Below are positions 42,480 through 50,786 of a stretch of DNA of 64,000 bases, piece by piece (within the stretch, counting starts at the first letter, position 1; each line of letters opens with the position of its first letter). The notes under the pieces were generated by a model. That model had not been told where the DNA came from, did no database searches, and worked only from the letters and a program-made list of their open reading frames with translations. Source of the DNA: Levilactobacillus cerevisiae (GTDB taxonomy: Bacteria > Bacillota > Bacilli > Lactobacillales > Lactobacillaceae); the NCBI RefSeq assembly GCF_003946245.1, contig NZ_RHNN01000014.1:32268-96267 (forward strand). Direction: 5' to 3'. The position numbers were made by a program, and so were the translations under genes.

Positions 42480-43295
42480 ATGGCAAATGAATTTCCACAA
42501 ACCCTAACGATTGCGGGAACAGATAGCGGCGGGGGTGCCGGCGTCATGGCCGACCTGAAAACGATGCAGGAACGCAACGTTTTTGCGACGGTCGTCGTGG
42601 TCGCGGTGACCGCGCAAAATACACTGGGCGTGCAGGACTTTATGGCACTGCCGCAAAAATTAGTGGACGAGCAATTTTCTTCGATTGCGGCCGACTTGAA
42701 GATTCGGGCCTGCAAGACGGGGATGCTCGCGGATGCGGAACACGTGCACGGCGTCGTTGAAAATTTGAAAAAATACGACTTCGGCCCACTCACGGTCGAT
42801 CCCGTCATGATTGCCAAGGGCGGCGCGGCCCTATTGGCAGAAGATGCCGTGGCGACGGTCCGCGATGAATTGGTTCCACTGGCCGATGTGTTAACGCCTA
42901 ATTTACCAGAGGCGGCGCGGTTGACTGGCCAAGAGATTACCGACAGTACCGGCATGGAACAGGCTGCGGTCGCGTTGCAGGACCTGGGCGCTAAAAACGT
43001 CATCATTAAAGGTGGCCACGAAGCGACGCCGGATCAGGCTAGTGACTTTGTGTTGCTCGCGGATGGCCGGTCATTTTGGCTGACGGCACCGCGGTATGAC
43101 ACGGTCCGGACGCACGGAACGGGCGACACGCTGTCGTCTTGCATCACCGCCGAACTTGCGAAGGGGAAGGATTTTGAAACGGCCATTCGCATTGGTAAAG
43201 CTTACGTGACGGCCGCCATCGCCAATCCCATTGCGGTCGGCAACGGTCATGGCCCATTGAATCATTGGGCGTACAATCAAGGAGGCGCGGAATAA
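42480..43295 (+). CDS. thiD: Hydroxymethylpyrimidine (phosphate) kinase
   Basis: A 271-residue ribokinase-fold enzyme that phosphorylates HMP and HMP-P. Signatures: LTIAGTDSGGGAGVMADLKTMQERNVFATVVV (about 9-40), QFSSIAADLKIRACKTGML, VDPVMIAKGGAALLA (about 107-121) and THGTGDTLSSCITAELAKG (about 209-227). Usual bacterial ThiD has a cysteine-containing GTGCT; here the motif reads GTGDTLSS, normal for the family. Start ATG with GAAGGGA upstream. It overlaps thiE by one base (TAATG), and belongs to the TPP-regulated operon. Confidence 0.95.
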   Translation: MANEFPQTLTIAGTDSGGGAGVMADLKTMQERNVFATVVVVAVTAQNTLGVQDFMALPQKLVDEQFSSIAADLKIRACKTGMLADAEHVHGVVENLKKYDFGPLTVDPVMIAKGGAALLAEDAVATVRDELVPLADVLTPNLPEAARLTGQEITDSTGMEQAAVALQDLGAKNVIIKGGHEATPDQASDFVLLADGRSFWLTAPRYDTVRTHGTGDTLSSCITAELAKGKDFETAIRIGKAYVTAAIANPIAVGNGHGPLNHWAYNQGGAE

Positions 43296-43948
43296 TGTCA
43301 GTAACATTTGAATCAGGCCTGTTGCGGGCCTACTTTGTGGCGGGGAGCCAAGACGTTCCCGGCCAAGATTTACGCAAGGTGTTGGCAACCATGCTGGATG
43401 CCGGCATCACGGCGTTTCAATTTAGAGATAAGGGCGACAGCGAGCTGACCGACGAACAGCGGTTGGCGCTGGGCAGCGACCTGCGTGTGCAGTGTCACGA
43501 GGCTAACGTGCCCTTTATCGTCGATGACGACGTGGATCTGGCGCTGCTCCTAAATGCGGACGGCATCCACGTGGGTCAGAGTGACCAGAAAATTCAGAGT
43601 GTCATTCAAACGGTGGCCGACCGCGATATGTTCGTCGGCCTGTCCTGCAACACGGCGGAACAGGTGGCCGCGGCCAATAAGCTGCGCGGGATTGACTACA
43701 TTGGGAGCGGCCCCATCTATCCCACGGTTTCCAAGGACGATGCGGACCCGGCAATGGGCGTCGCCGGCCTGCAGGCACTGGTGAAACAGGCCAACGTGCC
43801 GATTGTGGCCATTGGTGGCGTGACCGTGGCCAGTCTGCCGGCGATTGCCAAGACGGGCGCGGCTGGTGTGGCAGTGATCACGCTGTTAACGCGCAGTAGC
43901 GACCCGGTGGCGGATACCCAAGCCATGCGGCAAGCCTTTGCCAAATAA
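43295..43948 (+). CDS. thiE: Thiamine-phosphate synthase
   Basis: A 217-residue TIM-barrel enzyme that joins HMP-PP and thiazole phosphate to thiamine phosphate. Signatures: FQFRDKGDSELTDEQR (about 42-57) , FIVDDDVDLALLLNADGIHVGQSD (about 72-95), LSCNTAEQVAAA, YIGSGPIYPTVSKDDADPAMG and VAIGGVTVASLPAIAKTGAAGVAVIT. The A of its ATG is the last base of the thiD stop codon, with AAGGAGG upstream. With thiM and thiD it makes a complete salvage route; de novo genes are not present here. Confidence 0.95.
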   Translation: MSVTFESGLLRAYFVAGSQDVPGQDLRKVLATMLDAGITAFQFRDKGDSELTDEQRLALGSDLRVQCHEANVPFIVDDDVDLALLLNADGIHVGQSDQKIQSVIQTVADRDMFVGLSCNTAEQVAAANKLRGIDYIGSGPIYPTVSKDDADPAMGVAGLQALVKQANVPIVAIGGVTVASLPAIAKTGAAGVAVITLLTRSSDPVADTQAMRQAFAK

Positions 43949-43964
43949 AAATAATGCTTAAACC

Positions 43965-44006
43965 AGCACCACGGAACGGGACGCAACGCCCGACCGTGGT
44001 GTTTTT
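43965..44006 (+). terminator. Intrinsic terminator of the thi operon
   Basis: AGCACCACGG pairs with CCGTGGTGTT around a loop with its own CGGG/CCCG pairing, followed by TTTTT. Confidence 0.85.
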
Positions 44007-44104
44007 GTGTGGCGGAAAGAATTCGACGGGGGTTGAATTGTTCGAAATGGTAAGCGCATACATTTAGACAGTCCTCACTAATTGTAACAGGCAAAATTGG
44101 CCGC

Positions 44105-44197
44105 AAAAAAAGCAGAATCAATTTCACCGTGTTTAAGTGCGGCAAACTGATCCTGCTTCAAAGTTGAGGAAGCTAGTTGACTAGGGCTAACTTCACA
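44105..44197 (-). ncRNA. Candidate small RNA (about 90 nt) on the minus strand
   Basis: On the minus strand an extended -10 TGTTAGAAT (about 44203-44211) is followed by about 40 nt without a reading frame and a terminator: AAGCAGGATCAGTTT pairs with AAATTGATTCTGCTT, then a run of Ts. The unit lies in the 660-bp gap between thiE and the SOS operon. The -35 is weak. Expression is inferred only. Confidence 0.42.
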
Positions 44198-44525
44198 AGA
44201 CCATTCTAACACGTCTGACAAATAAAAGCTAATAAAATAAGATTACAGAATAAGTCATTTTGCGACAGAACAACGCAATGGGTGATGGATACCCACTAGG
44301 GTAATTAGTTTATTGGGTGTCAAAATATTAGAAGATTGATACTAACGAATACGGCGGCTAATCATGGGATAACCGCCCGCAATCGAGTACGTTACTGACA
44401 ACATAGGGTTTCGTTTGGTGACCTGCGTCTGATGGAAATGCACATCCTAACAGTGCGCCCCCGGGTGACGTTTAGACGCCAGCGATTCCCAGAAAATTTA
44501 ACTCAAACAAAATTTCGTGTTCCCC

Positions 44526-44554
44526 TTGCAAATTAGAACAAGTGTTCGTATAAT
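44526..44554 (+). promoter_or_regulatory. SOS promoter with LexA box
   Basis: -35 TTGCAA (44526-44531), 17-bp spacer, -10 TATAAT (44549-44554). The spacer contains GAACAAGTGTTCG (44536-44548), close to the Gram-positive LexA box CGAACNNNNGTTCG. LexA bound here would shut the promoter until DNA damage. Confidence 0.88.
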
Positions 44555-44614
44555 GATAACAACGACTGACGTAGCGGCTGGTCAAGGCACACAGTCAGCA
44601 AAGGGGGAAGCGGC

Positions 44615-45913
44615 ATGGATTACTCGCAGGAACCGCACGGTATGTTTTTGATGATTGATAACAAGTCCTTTTACGCCAGCGTCGAGAGCGTTGAACGGGG
44701 ACTGAATCCGCTAAAATCGGTCTTGATCGTGATGTCGGAAGCGGACAACACGGGGAGTGGGTTGGTCTTGGCTGCCTCGCCCATGGCCAAAAAGTTGTTT
44801 GGCATTAGCAACGTTTCCCGTCAATATGAGGTGCCACATGACGAGAACATCTTGGTGGTCCCACCCCGCATGAATCTGTACATCCAAAAGAACCTCGCCA
44901 TCAACAAAATTTTCCGTGAGTACGTGGCGGATGCCGACCTGTTTCCATACTCCATTGATGAGTCGATTCTGGATATGACCAAGTCTCGGCGCTTGTTTGG
45001 TAAGACCCCAGAGGCCGTTGCCCGGCGGATTCAACTCCGGATTCGTACGGAGCTGGGCTTGTACACGACGGTCGGTATCGGCGAGAATCCGGTGCAGGCC
45101 AAATTAGCGCTCGACCTGCAAGCCAAGCACGACCACGAGCTGATCGGTCGCTTGACCTACGAGAACTTTCCCGAGGCGATCTGGCCCATCACCAATTTGG
45201 AGAAAGTCTGGAGCATCGGCCACCGCACCGCTGCACACCTGCAGCGACTGGGCATTCACAGCATGGGCGACCTGGCCCACGTCAATCCGTATGAACTTCG
45301 CCAAGAAATGGGGATGATTGGCGCGCAGCTGTTTGCTTTAGCGTGGGGAATCGACCGCAGCAAATTTCACCAGGTCCGCCCGCCTAAGGAAAAAAGTTGG
45401 AGCAACTCGCAAGTCTTGCCGCGCGACTACAAGGTCCAAAGTGAAATTGAATTGGTGCTCCGTGAGATTGGTCAGCAAACGACTTCACGGATGCGCCACC
45501 ACCGGCAACAGGCCGGCTGTATCAGTTTGTACGTCGGCTTTGCTTGGGATGGCCAAGCCGACGATGGCCGCAGTGGGTTGCATCGCACCCGCCGAATCGA
45601 CCCGACCGACAACGCTCAGACAATCATCCGGGAATTGGTGACGTTGTTTCGGGAGAATTGGGAAGGCCAGCCAGTCCGCAACATTGGCGTGGGCCTGTCC
45701 CGGCTAAGTCAAAGCACCAACCTGCAGTTGAATTTATTTCAGAACCCGCAACGCCAAATTAAAGACGACCGCTTCGATCGGGTCATCGACGAGTTGCGGG
45801 ATCGCTTTGGCAAGACGGCGGTGATTCCCGCCAGCAGTCTGATGAAGGGTGGCACCATGTTACGGCGGGCGTCACTGGTCGGTGGTCACAATGGGGGGAA
45901 TAGCTTTGATTGA
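44615..45913 (+). CDS. Y-family DNA polymerase, UmuC/UvrX-like
   Basis: A 432-residue error-prone polymerase that copies past damaged bases. The N-terminal DNKSFYASVES and the SIDESILDM motif (about 107-115) supply the catalytic acidic residues; GIGENPVQAKLALDLQAKHDHE and the HhH-like VWSIGHRTAAHLQRLGI follow, then the little-finger domain. This is the UmuC/UvrX type common on Lactobacillales chromosomes and plasmids rather than DinB. The upstream LexA box makes it SOS-induced. Start ATG after AAAGGGGGAAG. Two small genes follow in the same operon. Confidence 0.9.
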   Translation: MDYSQEPHGMFLMIDNKSFYASVESVERGLNPLKSVLIVMSEADNTGSGLVLAASPMAKKLFGISNVSRQYEVPHDENILVVPPRMNLYIQKNLAINKIFREYVADADLFPYSIDESILDMTKSRRLFGKTPEAVARRIQLRIRTELGLYTTVGIGENPVQAKLALDLQAKHDHELIGRLTYENFPEAIWPITNLEKVWSIGHRTAAHLQRLGIHSMGDLAHVNPYELRQEMGMIGAQLFALAWGIDRSKFHQVRPPKEKSWSNSQVLPRDYKVQSEIELVLREIGQQTTSRMRHHRQQAGCISLYVGFAWDGQADDGRSGLHRTRRIDPTDNAQTIIRELVTLFRENWEGQPVRNIGVGLSRLSQSTNLQLNLFQNPQRQIKDDRFDRVIDELRDRFGKTAVIPASSLMKGGTMLRRASLVGGHNGGNSFD

Positions 45914-46214
45914 TGAACGCAAGGAAGCCGAGTTGATTCTGTCCCGCTTGGCACCGCTATTTACCGCGCAGTGGCACTGCCAGTACCGCATCGACGTGGT
46001 GAATAATCAGTACGGCCACGTGTTTAATTTCTTCTTGGATATTCGCCGCGCCAAGCACCGCGAGCGTTCGATTCCGCTCCATACCATTCACACGGCTGAC
46101 TTGGAAGTCTTGGAACGCGTGATTACTGGCGTCCGGAGTGGGACCGCCCTCACCATGAATTTTGTCGACTTCGGTCAGGTCCGCTGGCCGTTGAGTCAAC
46201 GCTGGATTCGCTAG
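45906..46214 (+). CDS. Small protein in the SOS polymerase operon, unknown
   Basis: A 102-residue basic, soluble protein (MIDERKEAELILSRLAPLFTAQ... FFLDIRRAKHRERSIPLHTIH). I do not recognise the family. Start: TTG at 45906 with GGGGGGAA 5 bp upstream, overlapping the last 8 bases of the polymerase gene; an ATG at 45891 is also in frame but lacks a site. Overlap and order suggest translational coupling and a role with the polymerase or the YolD-like protein that follows. Confidence 0.65.
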   Translation: MIDERKEAELILSRLAPLFTAQWHCQYRIDVVNNQYGHVFNFFLDIRRAKHRERSIPLHTIHTADLEVLERVITGVRSGTALTMNFVDFGQVRWPLSQRWIR

Positions 46215-46226
46215 GGAAGTGAGACC

Positions 46227-46619
46227 ATGTATCTGAAGAAATCGTCAAACGACGACCTCGCCCAGAACTTTTTTCAGCGAGATTATCAGGACCGCGGCAT
46301 GTTGAAATGGGGCGGCTTCTATTTGTCCGACCACACCAGTGCGTTAGCTAAAATGCACGCGGCGGAAAAAATTGAGCAACCGCTACCCGAACAGACTGCG
46401 GCGGACGTCAGTGAGCGTCTCGCCGCAGCCTGGCAAAGCCACCGCCCGGTCCATCTCCAACTAAACGTGATGGACAACAACCAAACGTTGACTGTGATCG
46501 ACGGCGTGGTGACGGGCGTGTTTGACGACCAAATCATGTTGCAACTGGCCTCGGGGGCATTTCGTCCCTTACAGTTGGCAACGATTCGGTGCGTGGGAAC
46601 AGCAAAAAAAGCACCCTGA
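46227..46619 (+). CDS. YolD-like protein
   Basis: A 130-residue protein with DYQDRGMLKWGGFYLSDHTSAL (about 16-37), the YolD signature in which a small acidic protein accompanies UmuC/UvrX polymerases in Firmicutes; YolD-like proteins are proposed to be UmuD-like partners. A C-terminal strand-rich part (LQLNVMDNNQTLTVIDGVVTGVFDDQIML) follows. It ends the three-gene SOS operon and is closed by a terminator overlapping its last codons. Confidence 0.8.
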   Translation: MYLKKSSNDDLAQNFFQRDYQDRGMLKWGGFYLSDHTSALAKMHAAEKIEQPLPEQTAADVSERLAAAWQSHRPVHLQLNVMDNNQTLTVIDGVVTGVFDDQIMLQLASGAFRPLQLATIRCVGTAKKAP

Positions 46620-46643
46620 CCAGGAAATTGGTCGGGTGCTTTT
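46604..46643 (+). terminator. Terminator of the SOS polymerase operon
   Basis: AAAAAGCACCCTGACC pairs with GGTCGGGTGCTTTT around AGGAAATT. It overlaps the end of the YolD-like gene and may also serve the convergent gene at 46656. Confidence 0.85.
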
Positions 46644-46655
46644 GTGCGTCCAGTA

Positions 46656-46925
46656 TTATTTCGTTAGGTCTTGCCATTGCGCAGTGGTAAAGGTCTTAAC
46701 CTGACCAGTTGCCAATTGATGCAATGATTGGTCAAGCGCTTGCCGGTTGGCATCAGACGCTCCAAGGTAGACGGTCTCTTGCCACGACGTAAACTCGTCT
46801 TCACTTAGTAGGACCACGTTGCGATGGTCGGGTCGGGTGATCATGACTTGGGTTTGATGAGCGACCACGGTGTCAGTCAAAGAATCCAATTGACACTGCG
46901 CTTGATGAAGCGTTACTTTTTTCAT
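46656..46925 (-). CDS. Phd/YefM-family antitoxin, no toxin adjacent
   Basis: An 89-residue protein with the Phd/YefM pattern: KKVTLHQAQCQLDSLTDTVVAHQTQVMITRPDHRNVVLLSEDEFTSWQETVYLG. The 'VMITRPDHRNVVLLSEDEF' block is the strongest sign. The tail is helical and should wrap a toxin of RelE/YoeB type, but none follows: the next gene downstream is convergent. Start: ATG 46925 with AGGAGAAA upstream. Orphan antitoxin or solitary regulator. Confidence 0.78.
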   Translation of the reverse strand: MKKVTLHQAQCQLDSLTDTVVAHQTQVMITRPDHRNVVLLSEDEFTSWQETVYLGASDANRQALDQSLHQLATGQVKTFTTAQWQDLTK

Positions 46926-47084
46926 TATTATTTCTCCTGGCATTAGCTGAGAAGGTTGCTGAAAAAGTCGGTCAGGTCGCCGACTAACAACCGGTTGATT
47001 GAATAAGTCCCTAGGTACGATAACAGTAGCTATTTGCCTGATAATCCGGTAATGTTAGAGGTGCACTGAAGGGAGGTGAAAGCC

Positions 47085-47180
47085 ATGTCCCACTTAATAC
47101 CAAAAAGGGCCAGAAGCATTGAATTTGATTTTCAAATCAAACTCATCTTCTTGACCCTGAGGTTTACCATTAAGTGGTAG
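47085..47180 (+). other. Short open frame embedded in a long inverted repeat
   Basis: GGGAGGTGA precedes an ATG that opens a 31-residue frame (MSHLIPKRARSIEFDF..., then IFLTLRFTIKW). The whole frame is folded into one hairpin: CCACTTAAT (47090-47098) pairs with ATTAAGTGG (47169-47177), GGCCAGAAG with CTTCTTGACC, and TTTGATTTTCAAATCAAA closes the tip. It could be a translated toxin-like peptide, an RNA, or the remains of a palindromic element. GAAGTG..CCCTTCCC with a T-run (to about 47241) may end it. Confidence 0.4.
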
Positions 47181-47275
47181 TCATTACATGACTATTGCCC
47201 GAGGGGAAGTGAATTTCCAGCTCCCTTCCCTTTGGTGTTTTTAGTATAACACGTAGACGGGAGGTTTCCTAACAA

Positions 47276-47407
47276 ATGAAGTTGATCAATACGCCACACG
47301 TCAAGGTTAGTGTTCGTCGGACCACGTCGCAGGAAAAACGGGAAGAGCTTTTAGCCCTGATCGTCATTGTCGCCGTAGTTTGGTTATGGTTCAGTTGGAA
47401 AATGTAG
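47276..47407 (+). CDS. Small single-helix membrane peptide, toxin-like
   Basis: A 43-residue frame: basic N-terminus (MKLINTPHVKVSVRRTTSQ), then one strong membrane helix (ELLALIVIVAVVWLWFSW) ending in KM. It has its own TATAAC near 47244-47249 and GGGAGG 11 bp before ATG. A hairpin CAAAGGGAC..GTTCCCTTTG (47432-47478) follows. Peptides of this build are typical of type I toxins or small membrane regulators. No antisense RNA gene can be proven from sequence alone. Confidence 0.5.
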   Translation: MKLINTPHVKVSVRRTTSQEKREELLALIVIVAVVWLWFSWKM

Positions 47408-47800
47408 CCGAAAATTAGTCTAAGCGTTAGCAAAGGGACCATTAATGCCGACCGCGACGTTAGTGTTCCCTTTGTTGGAGATTGAGTTATGGTGTGTTTC
47501 ACAGATGGGCCAAGCCCACCTCGGAGCCAGTATAACATTCTCGCCACGATTTGTTCAGTTTTTGGGCAGGTTCCTGGTATTCACCTTACCGGGTTAGAAA
47601 ATTCGGCTGGCTATTTTTAACATGAACATTTTCCGATTAGGAGAGCACCGGCGGCTAGCAATCATGTCAAACAGTTTATTGTCGGCAACCACATAAAAAA
47701 CTACCGTCCCAGACCCGCACCACGGCCGCCAGAGAGCACCCCACCAACCCAAAACGACTGTTCTTTTTCGACCCAGTAGAAGCAGAGTGGTGGCCGTGGA

Positions 47801-47989
47801 GCCGGAGGACGCTAGGTTGCGAGTCCTGTGTCGGTGGTGTTAGACTGGGCGATTTTTCCCAGCCTTACAGCACGGGACGACCTTGGAGACTCGCGGTTCT
47901 GGCGAGGCTTCAAGGCGAGGGCGCAGACCGCCCCGCAGGCTGCAACCGGTCCCCACAGGAACGAAGTCAACCTAGGCGGCCGCAGGCGG
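47801..47989 (-). repeat. Family 1 repeat, copy K (reverse, second subtype)
   Basis: Arms GCCGGAGG..CTAGGTTG and CAACCTAG..CCGCAGGC, TCCTGTG/CCACAGGA at the junction. Inner hairpins read on the minus strand: GCCTTGAAGCC-type helix (CTTGGAGACTCGC/GCGAGGCTTCAAG) and CTGGG..CCCAG. The forward start faces the gene at 48137-49243, 148 bp away. The stretch 47479-47800 contains no gene. Confidence 0.78.
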
Positions 47990-48136
47990 ACAAGTTAGAC
48001 GCCACCCTGGAACTAAACGCCCCTAAAGCACTTAACGCCCCTAAAGCACCAAACAAATCCCAAATACATAAAGCCAAACCAAAAAGAGCAGTAGCCGCGG
48101 ACCACTCGCAGCTGCTGCTCTCTTTTCAATTATAAG

Positions 48137-49243
48137 CTAAAAGTTGTTCGCAGTCGTCTTCATTAACTCGGCGGCCTTGTTCGTCAACAGGTAGCCAGCG
48201 CCATTCTTGGTGAACTGGATGCCTTCGAACTCACGCTTGCCGTTCAGGTTCGTGGCTTCGACTTGGCTAGCTTTCAAATGGCCCAATTTGGAAACGGGGA
48301 CGGATGAAATACTGCTATCGGAGACGAAGTACAGGCGGTTACGTTTAACGTTGTAAGCCATGGATTGTGGCTTGGTACCTGGCCGGTAACGCAGCCCTTG
48401 CATAACCAAGTGGAATTTCACAGATTTAGCGTTGATCTTCCCCTTGTAAATCTTGACGGCACCCTTAGGAGCCCAACCGCCGTTGGAGTACGTGAAGAAG
48501 TAGGCATTGCCATTCTTATCAAACGTTAAGTTGGAGCCCATGGTAACGGTACTCTTCAACGTGAAGTTGATCTTCTTGGTTGGCTTCAACGTGCTGGTTG
48601 AGACCTGTTGCACGTTGGAGTGAACCTTAACGGGTGCGCCGATGAACCAAAGTTGGCCGTTCTTAGGGTTCATTGCCAGTGATTGGCCATGGCCGGTATC
48701 AAATTTAGGCCCAATCTTAATTTCGCTCATGATGGCCTTGTCGGTGCTAGTCATCTTGCCAACGGAATGGTCGTAAGTCGCGCGCCGCAAGGCATCCATG
48801 TGCGTGGAGCTAACGCCAAATTTACTCCGCAGGGCGCCCAGGTTGTAACGGACGATCCAGCCTTCCGTACTCTGTGAGCTGGTGGTGATCAGTTCGTACA
48901 GCGTGTTGCCGTCCTTTGACAGGACTTCACTCTGAGGATTGCCCCAGTCAGCGGACTTGTTGTAGGTCACTGGCAGGAAAACGTTGGACTTGAACGAGAC
49001 CGACTTGCCCTTGATGCTGGAAATACTGGTTGGGCTGGTCTGGAAAATGTTTGAGTAACTCTGTTGGAAAGTGTAACGCTTCACAAATAAGTTCGCGTTC
49101 TTGACCGTTTTATACTTGCTGACGTTGTAATTTGCCAGTGCGCTGCCGTGTTGCGTGTAGGTCTTGGCGTGAGCCAATGTTGTCGTGCCGCCGAGTAATA
49201 GGGCAGCGGAGGCAACAGCTGTGAACAAAACTGCTTTTCTCAT
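48137..49243 (-). CDS. Secreted protein, possible beta-propeller / helveticin-like
   Basis: A 368-residue exported protein. Residues 1-26 are a signal peptide (ALLLGGTTTLAHAK). The mature part has repeated strand motifs with Asp/Asn turns: LSKDGNTLYELITT, GHGQSLAMNPKNGQLWFIG, LTFDKNGNAYFFTYSNG, AYNVKRNRLYFVSDSS, EGIQFTKNGAGYLLT. Such regular 'NGxLYFV' blades suggest a beta-propeller, and the layout recalls Lactobacillus proteins annotated as helveticin J family. That link is weak; no immunity or export gene is near. RBS GGAGAT before ATG. Confidence 0.6.
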   Translation of the reverse strand: MRKAVLFTAVASAALLLGGTTTLAHAKTYTQHGSALANYNVSKYKTVKNANLFVKRYTFQQSYSNIFQTSPTSISSIKGKSVSFKSNVFLPVTYNKSADWGNPQSEVLSKDGNTLYELITTSSQSTEGWIVRYNLGALRSKFGVSSTHMDALRRATYDHSVGKMTSTDKAIMSEIKIGPKFDTGHGQSLAMNPKNGQLWFIGAPVKVHSNVQQVSTSTLKPTKKINFTLKSTVTMGSNLTFDKNGNAYFFTYSNGGWAPKGAVKIYKGKINAKSVKFHLVMQGLRYRPGTKPQSMAYNVKRNRLYFVSDSSISSVPVSKLGHLKASQVEATNLNGKREFEGIQFTKNGAGYLLTNKAAELMKTTANNF

Positions 49244-49249
49244 AACTAA

Positions 49250-49566
49250 AAAATCTCCTCTAGATATATGTAGGTAAACCGATTACATAATTATTTATAC
49301 CACAAAATAGGGGGATGTGGACAAAAAATCAAAAAAATTTTACCCGCGAATTGAAAAAAAGCGCGGTTTTCGCCAAAAAGTGCCAAAATAGCGAAATCCC
49401 AGTCTACCACCGCGCGGGGCTATTTCGTGGCGAATGCATTTGGAAAACAGGCAAAAAAACGGCCACTTTGAGCAAATAAACGCTGTTCGTATTCGCCAAG
49501 CCATTCCGGTAAAGTGGGGGCTAATCCATGGCCATGGATCATCACGTTTGAGAGGATGATTCATAG
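49250..49566. other. Promoter gap between divergent genes with a nested inverted repeat
   Basis: GCGCGGT (49361-49367) and ACCGCGC (49409-49415) enclose TTTTCGC..GCGAAA, a nested inverted repeat between the secreted protein gene and the sigma factor gene. It could bind a shared regulator. No gene fits in this stretch. Confidence 0.4.
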
Positions 49567-50130
49567 ATGAAACACTCACCACACGCGGCTGCTTACCGGT
49601 TTCTGTACGAGGGCGACCACGAAGCAATTTTGTATGCAACCTTGAAACGCCTGCACGTCAGCCGGAGTCACGCTGATTACGAAGATTACCTCCAGGAGGC
49701 GCGACTATTGTTCCCGGAAATCTATACGGCCTTTCCCGAGAATCCGGAGGAGAAGCCGCATCAATTTTTGGCCTACGCGCAACAGAAGATTTATTGGGCG
49801 CTGCTGGACCGGTTGCGGCACGACCGGAAACAGACTGACCGCCAGGAACCCGGCAATCAGGAGGAACTCTTGACCGCGGTTGCCAGTGACGACGACATTT
49901 TAGACGCGATTGGCCAGGCGGATTTTCGGCGCTACCTGCTGAAAGTGATTGGCGGTGCCGGCAGTACTGGCGAGTGGCGGTTCCTGGTGGGCACGCTGAT
50001 CGACCAGTTGACGGCCGACGAGATTGCGGCCCGCCACGGTGTCAGTCATAACACCGTTTATAAATGGCGGCGGTCCCTGATTCGCCGGCTGGTGCATAAT
50101 TTAACGCCACCAGATAACTTTTTAAATTAA
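49567..50130 (+). CDS. Sigma-70 family sigma factor, SigH/ComX-like
   Basis: A 187-residue protein. An N-terminal region-2-like part (YEDYLQEARLLFPEIYTAF... FLAYAQQKIYWALLDRLRHDRK, about 38-95) and a C-terminal region-4 helix-turn-helix (LTADEIAARHGVSHNTVYKWRRSLIRRLVHNL, about 148-179) mark an alternative sigma factor of the small Lactobacillales type that resembles SigH/ComX. It may direct a stress or competence-related set of genes; no anti-sigma gene is adjacent. Start ATG with GAGGATGA upstream. The DUF1659/DUF2922 pair follows. Confidence 0.75.
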   Translation: MKHSPHAAAYRFLYEGDHEAILYATLKRLHVSRSHADYEDYLQEARLLFPEIYTAFPENPEEKPHQFLAYAQQKIYWALLDRLRHDRKQTDRQEPGNQEELLTAVASDDDILDAIGQADFRRYLLKVIGGAGSTGEWRFLVGTLIDQLTADEIAARHGVSHNTVYKWRRSLIRRLVHNLTPPDNFLN

Positions 50131-50232
50131 TTTGGCCCCAGGGGGTTACAAATCGCCTTTGGATTTCGTTAGTAAGAGTGTAAGGGTTGGCCAACCACTT
50201 ACCAAATCAGCACCACGAAGGGAGTACCACCC

Positions 50233-50430
50233 ATGCAAAACACCTGGAAGAAGACCACCATCACTTTTATCTTAGGCAACGACGACGCGAAGCCCGCGAA
50301 GATTGTCATGCAAAACGCGATTCCCACGCCAGAAGCCAAGCAGATTGAAGCGTTTGGCAGTTACCTGGCTGGCTTGACGGGTTTACCGTTTCGCACCGCT
50401 ACCATCGCCACGCAAGACATCGTCGCCTAA
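50233..50430 (+). CDS. DUF1659-like small protein
   Basis: A 65-residue protein (MQNTWKKTTITFILGNDDAKPAKIVMQNAIP... ). The strand-rich start and its position just before a DUF2922-like gene match the DUF1659-DUF2922 pairs that occur in Bacillus and Lactobacillus. Function unknown. Start ATG 50233 with GAAGGGAG upstream; 35 bp separate it from the next gene. The sigma factor gene upstream may share the transcript. Confidence 0.72.
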   Translation: MQNTWKKTTITFILGNDDAKPAKIVMQNAIPTPEAKQIEAFGSYLAGLTGLPFRTATIATQDIVA

Positions 50431-50465
50431 CGTCCGCCCCTCAGTCACAGAAAGGAAGTTATTAA

Positions 50466-50711
50466 ATGAAATCACTCGAATTGAGCTTTAAGGGTTCCGA
50501 CCTGCGCATCAAGCACTTGCGGTTGAAGTACGTTAACGCGGAACTGACCGCCGAACAAGTTGCCGGTTTGATGAAACAAATCGCCGACGCGAAGATGTTC
50601 GTCAAAAACGACGTGGACTTTTACGCGACCCCGGTCAGCGCCGACATCGTGGAAACCACCAAGACGAACCTGATGGGCGGCATCGTTGCCCCCGTCACGC
50701 CCGCCGCTTAA
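50466..50711 (+). CDS. DUF2922-like small protein
   Basis: An 81-residue protein (MKSLELSFKGSDLRIKHLRLKYVNAELTAEQVAGLMKQIADAKMF...). The pattern 'LxLxFxxxxGxxxxLxLxYVNxxLTxxEV' is that of DUF2922 proteins. It forms a pair with the preceding DUF1659-like gene. Function unknown. RBS AAAGGAAG. A strong terminator follows 36 bp after the stop. Confidence 0.75.
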   Translation: MKSLELSFKGSDLRIKHLRLKYVNAELTAEQVAGLMKQIADAKMFVKNDVDFYATPVSADIVETTKTNLMGGIVAPVTPAA

Positions 50712-50746
50712 GCCAGTCACCTGGTAAAAACGATCCACAACCTGAG

Positions 50747-50786
50747 AACGGCCGGTACTTTCCGAGAGGGAGTGCTGGCCGTTTTT
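50747..50786 (+). terminator. Terminator after the DUF1659-DUF2922 pair
   Basis: AACGGCCGGTACT pairs with AGTGCTGGCCGTT (one mismatch) around TTCCGAGAGGG, followed by TTTTT. Confidence 0.87.

Noticed and set aside
48137..49243. Firm call as a helveticin J bacteriocin
   Set aside because: Only general propeller-like motifs are visible; no conserved block that I could place with certainty, and no immunity gene nearby.
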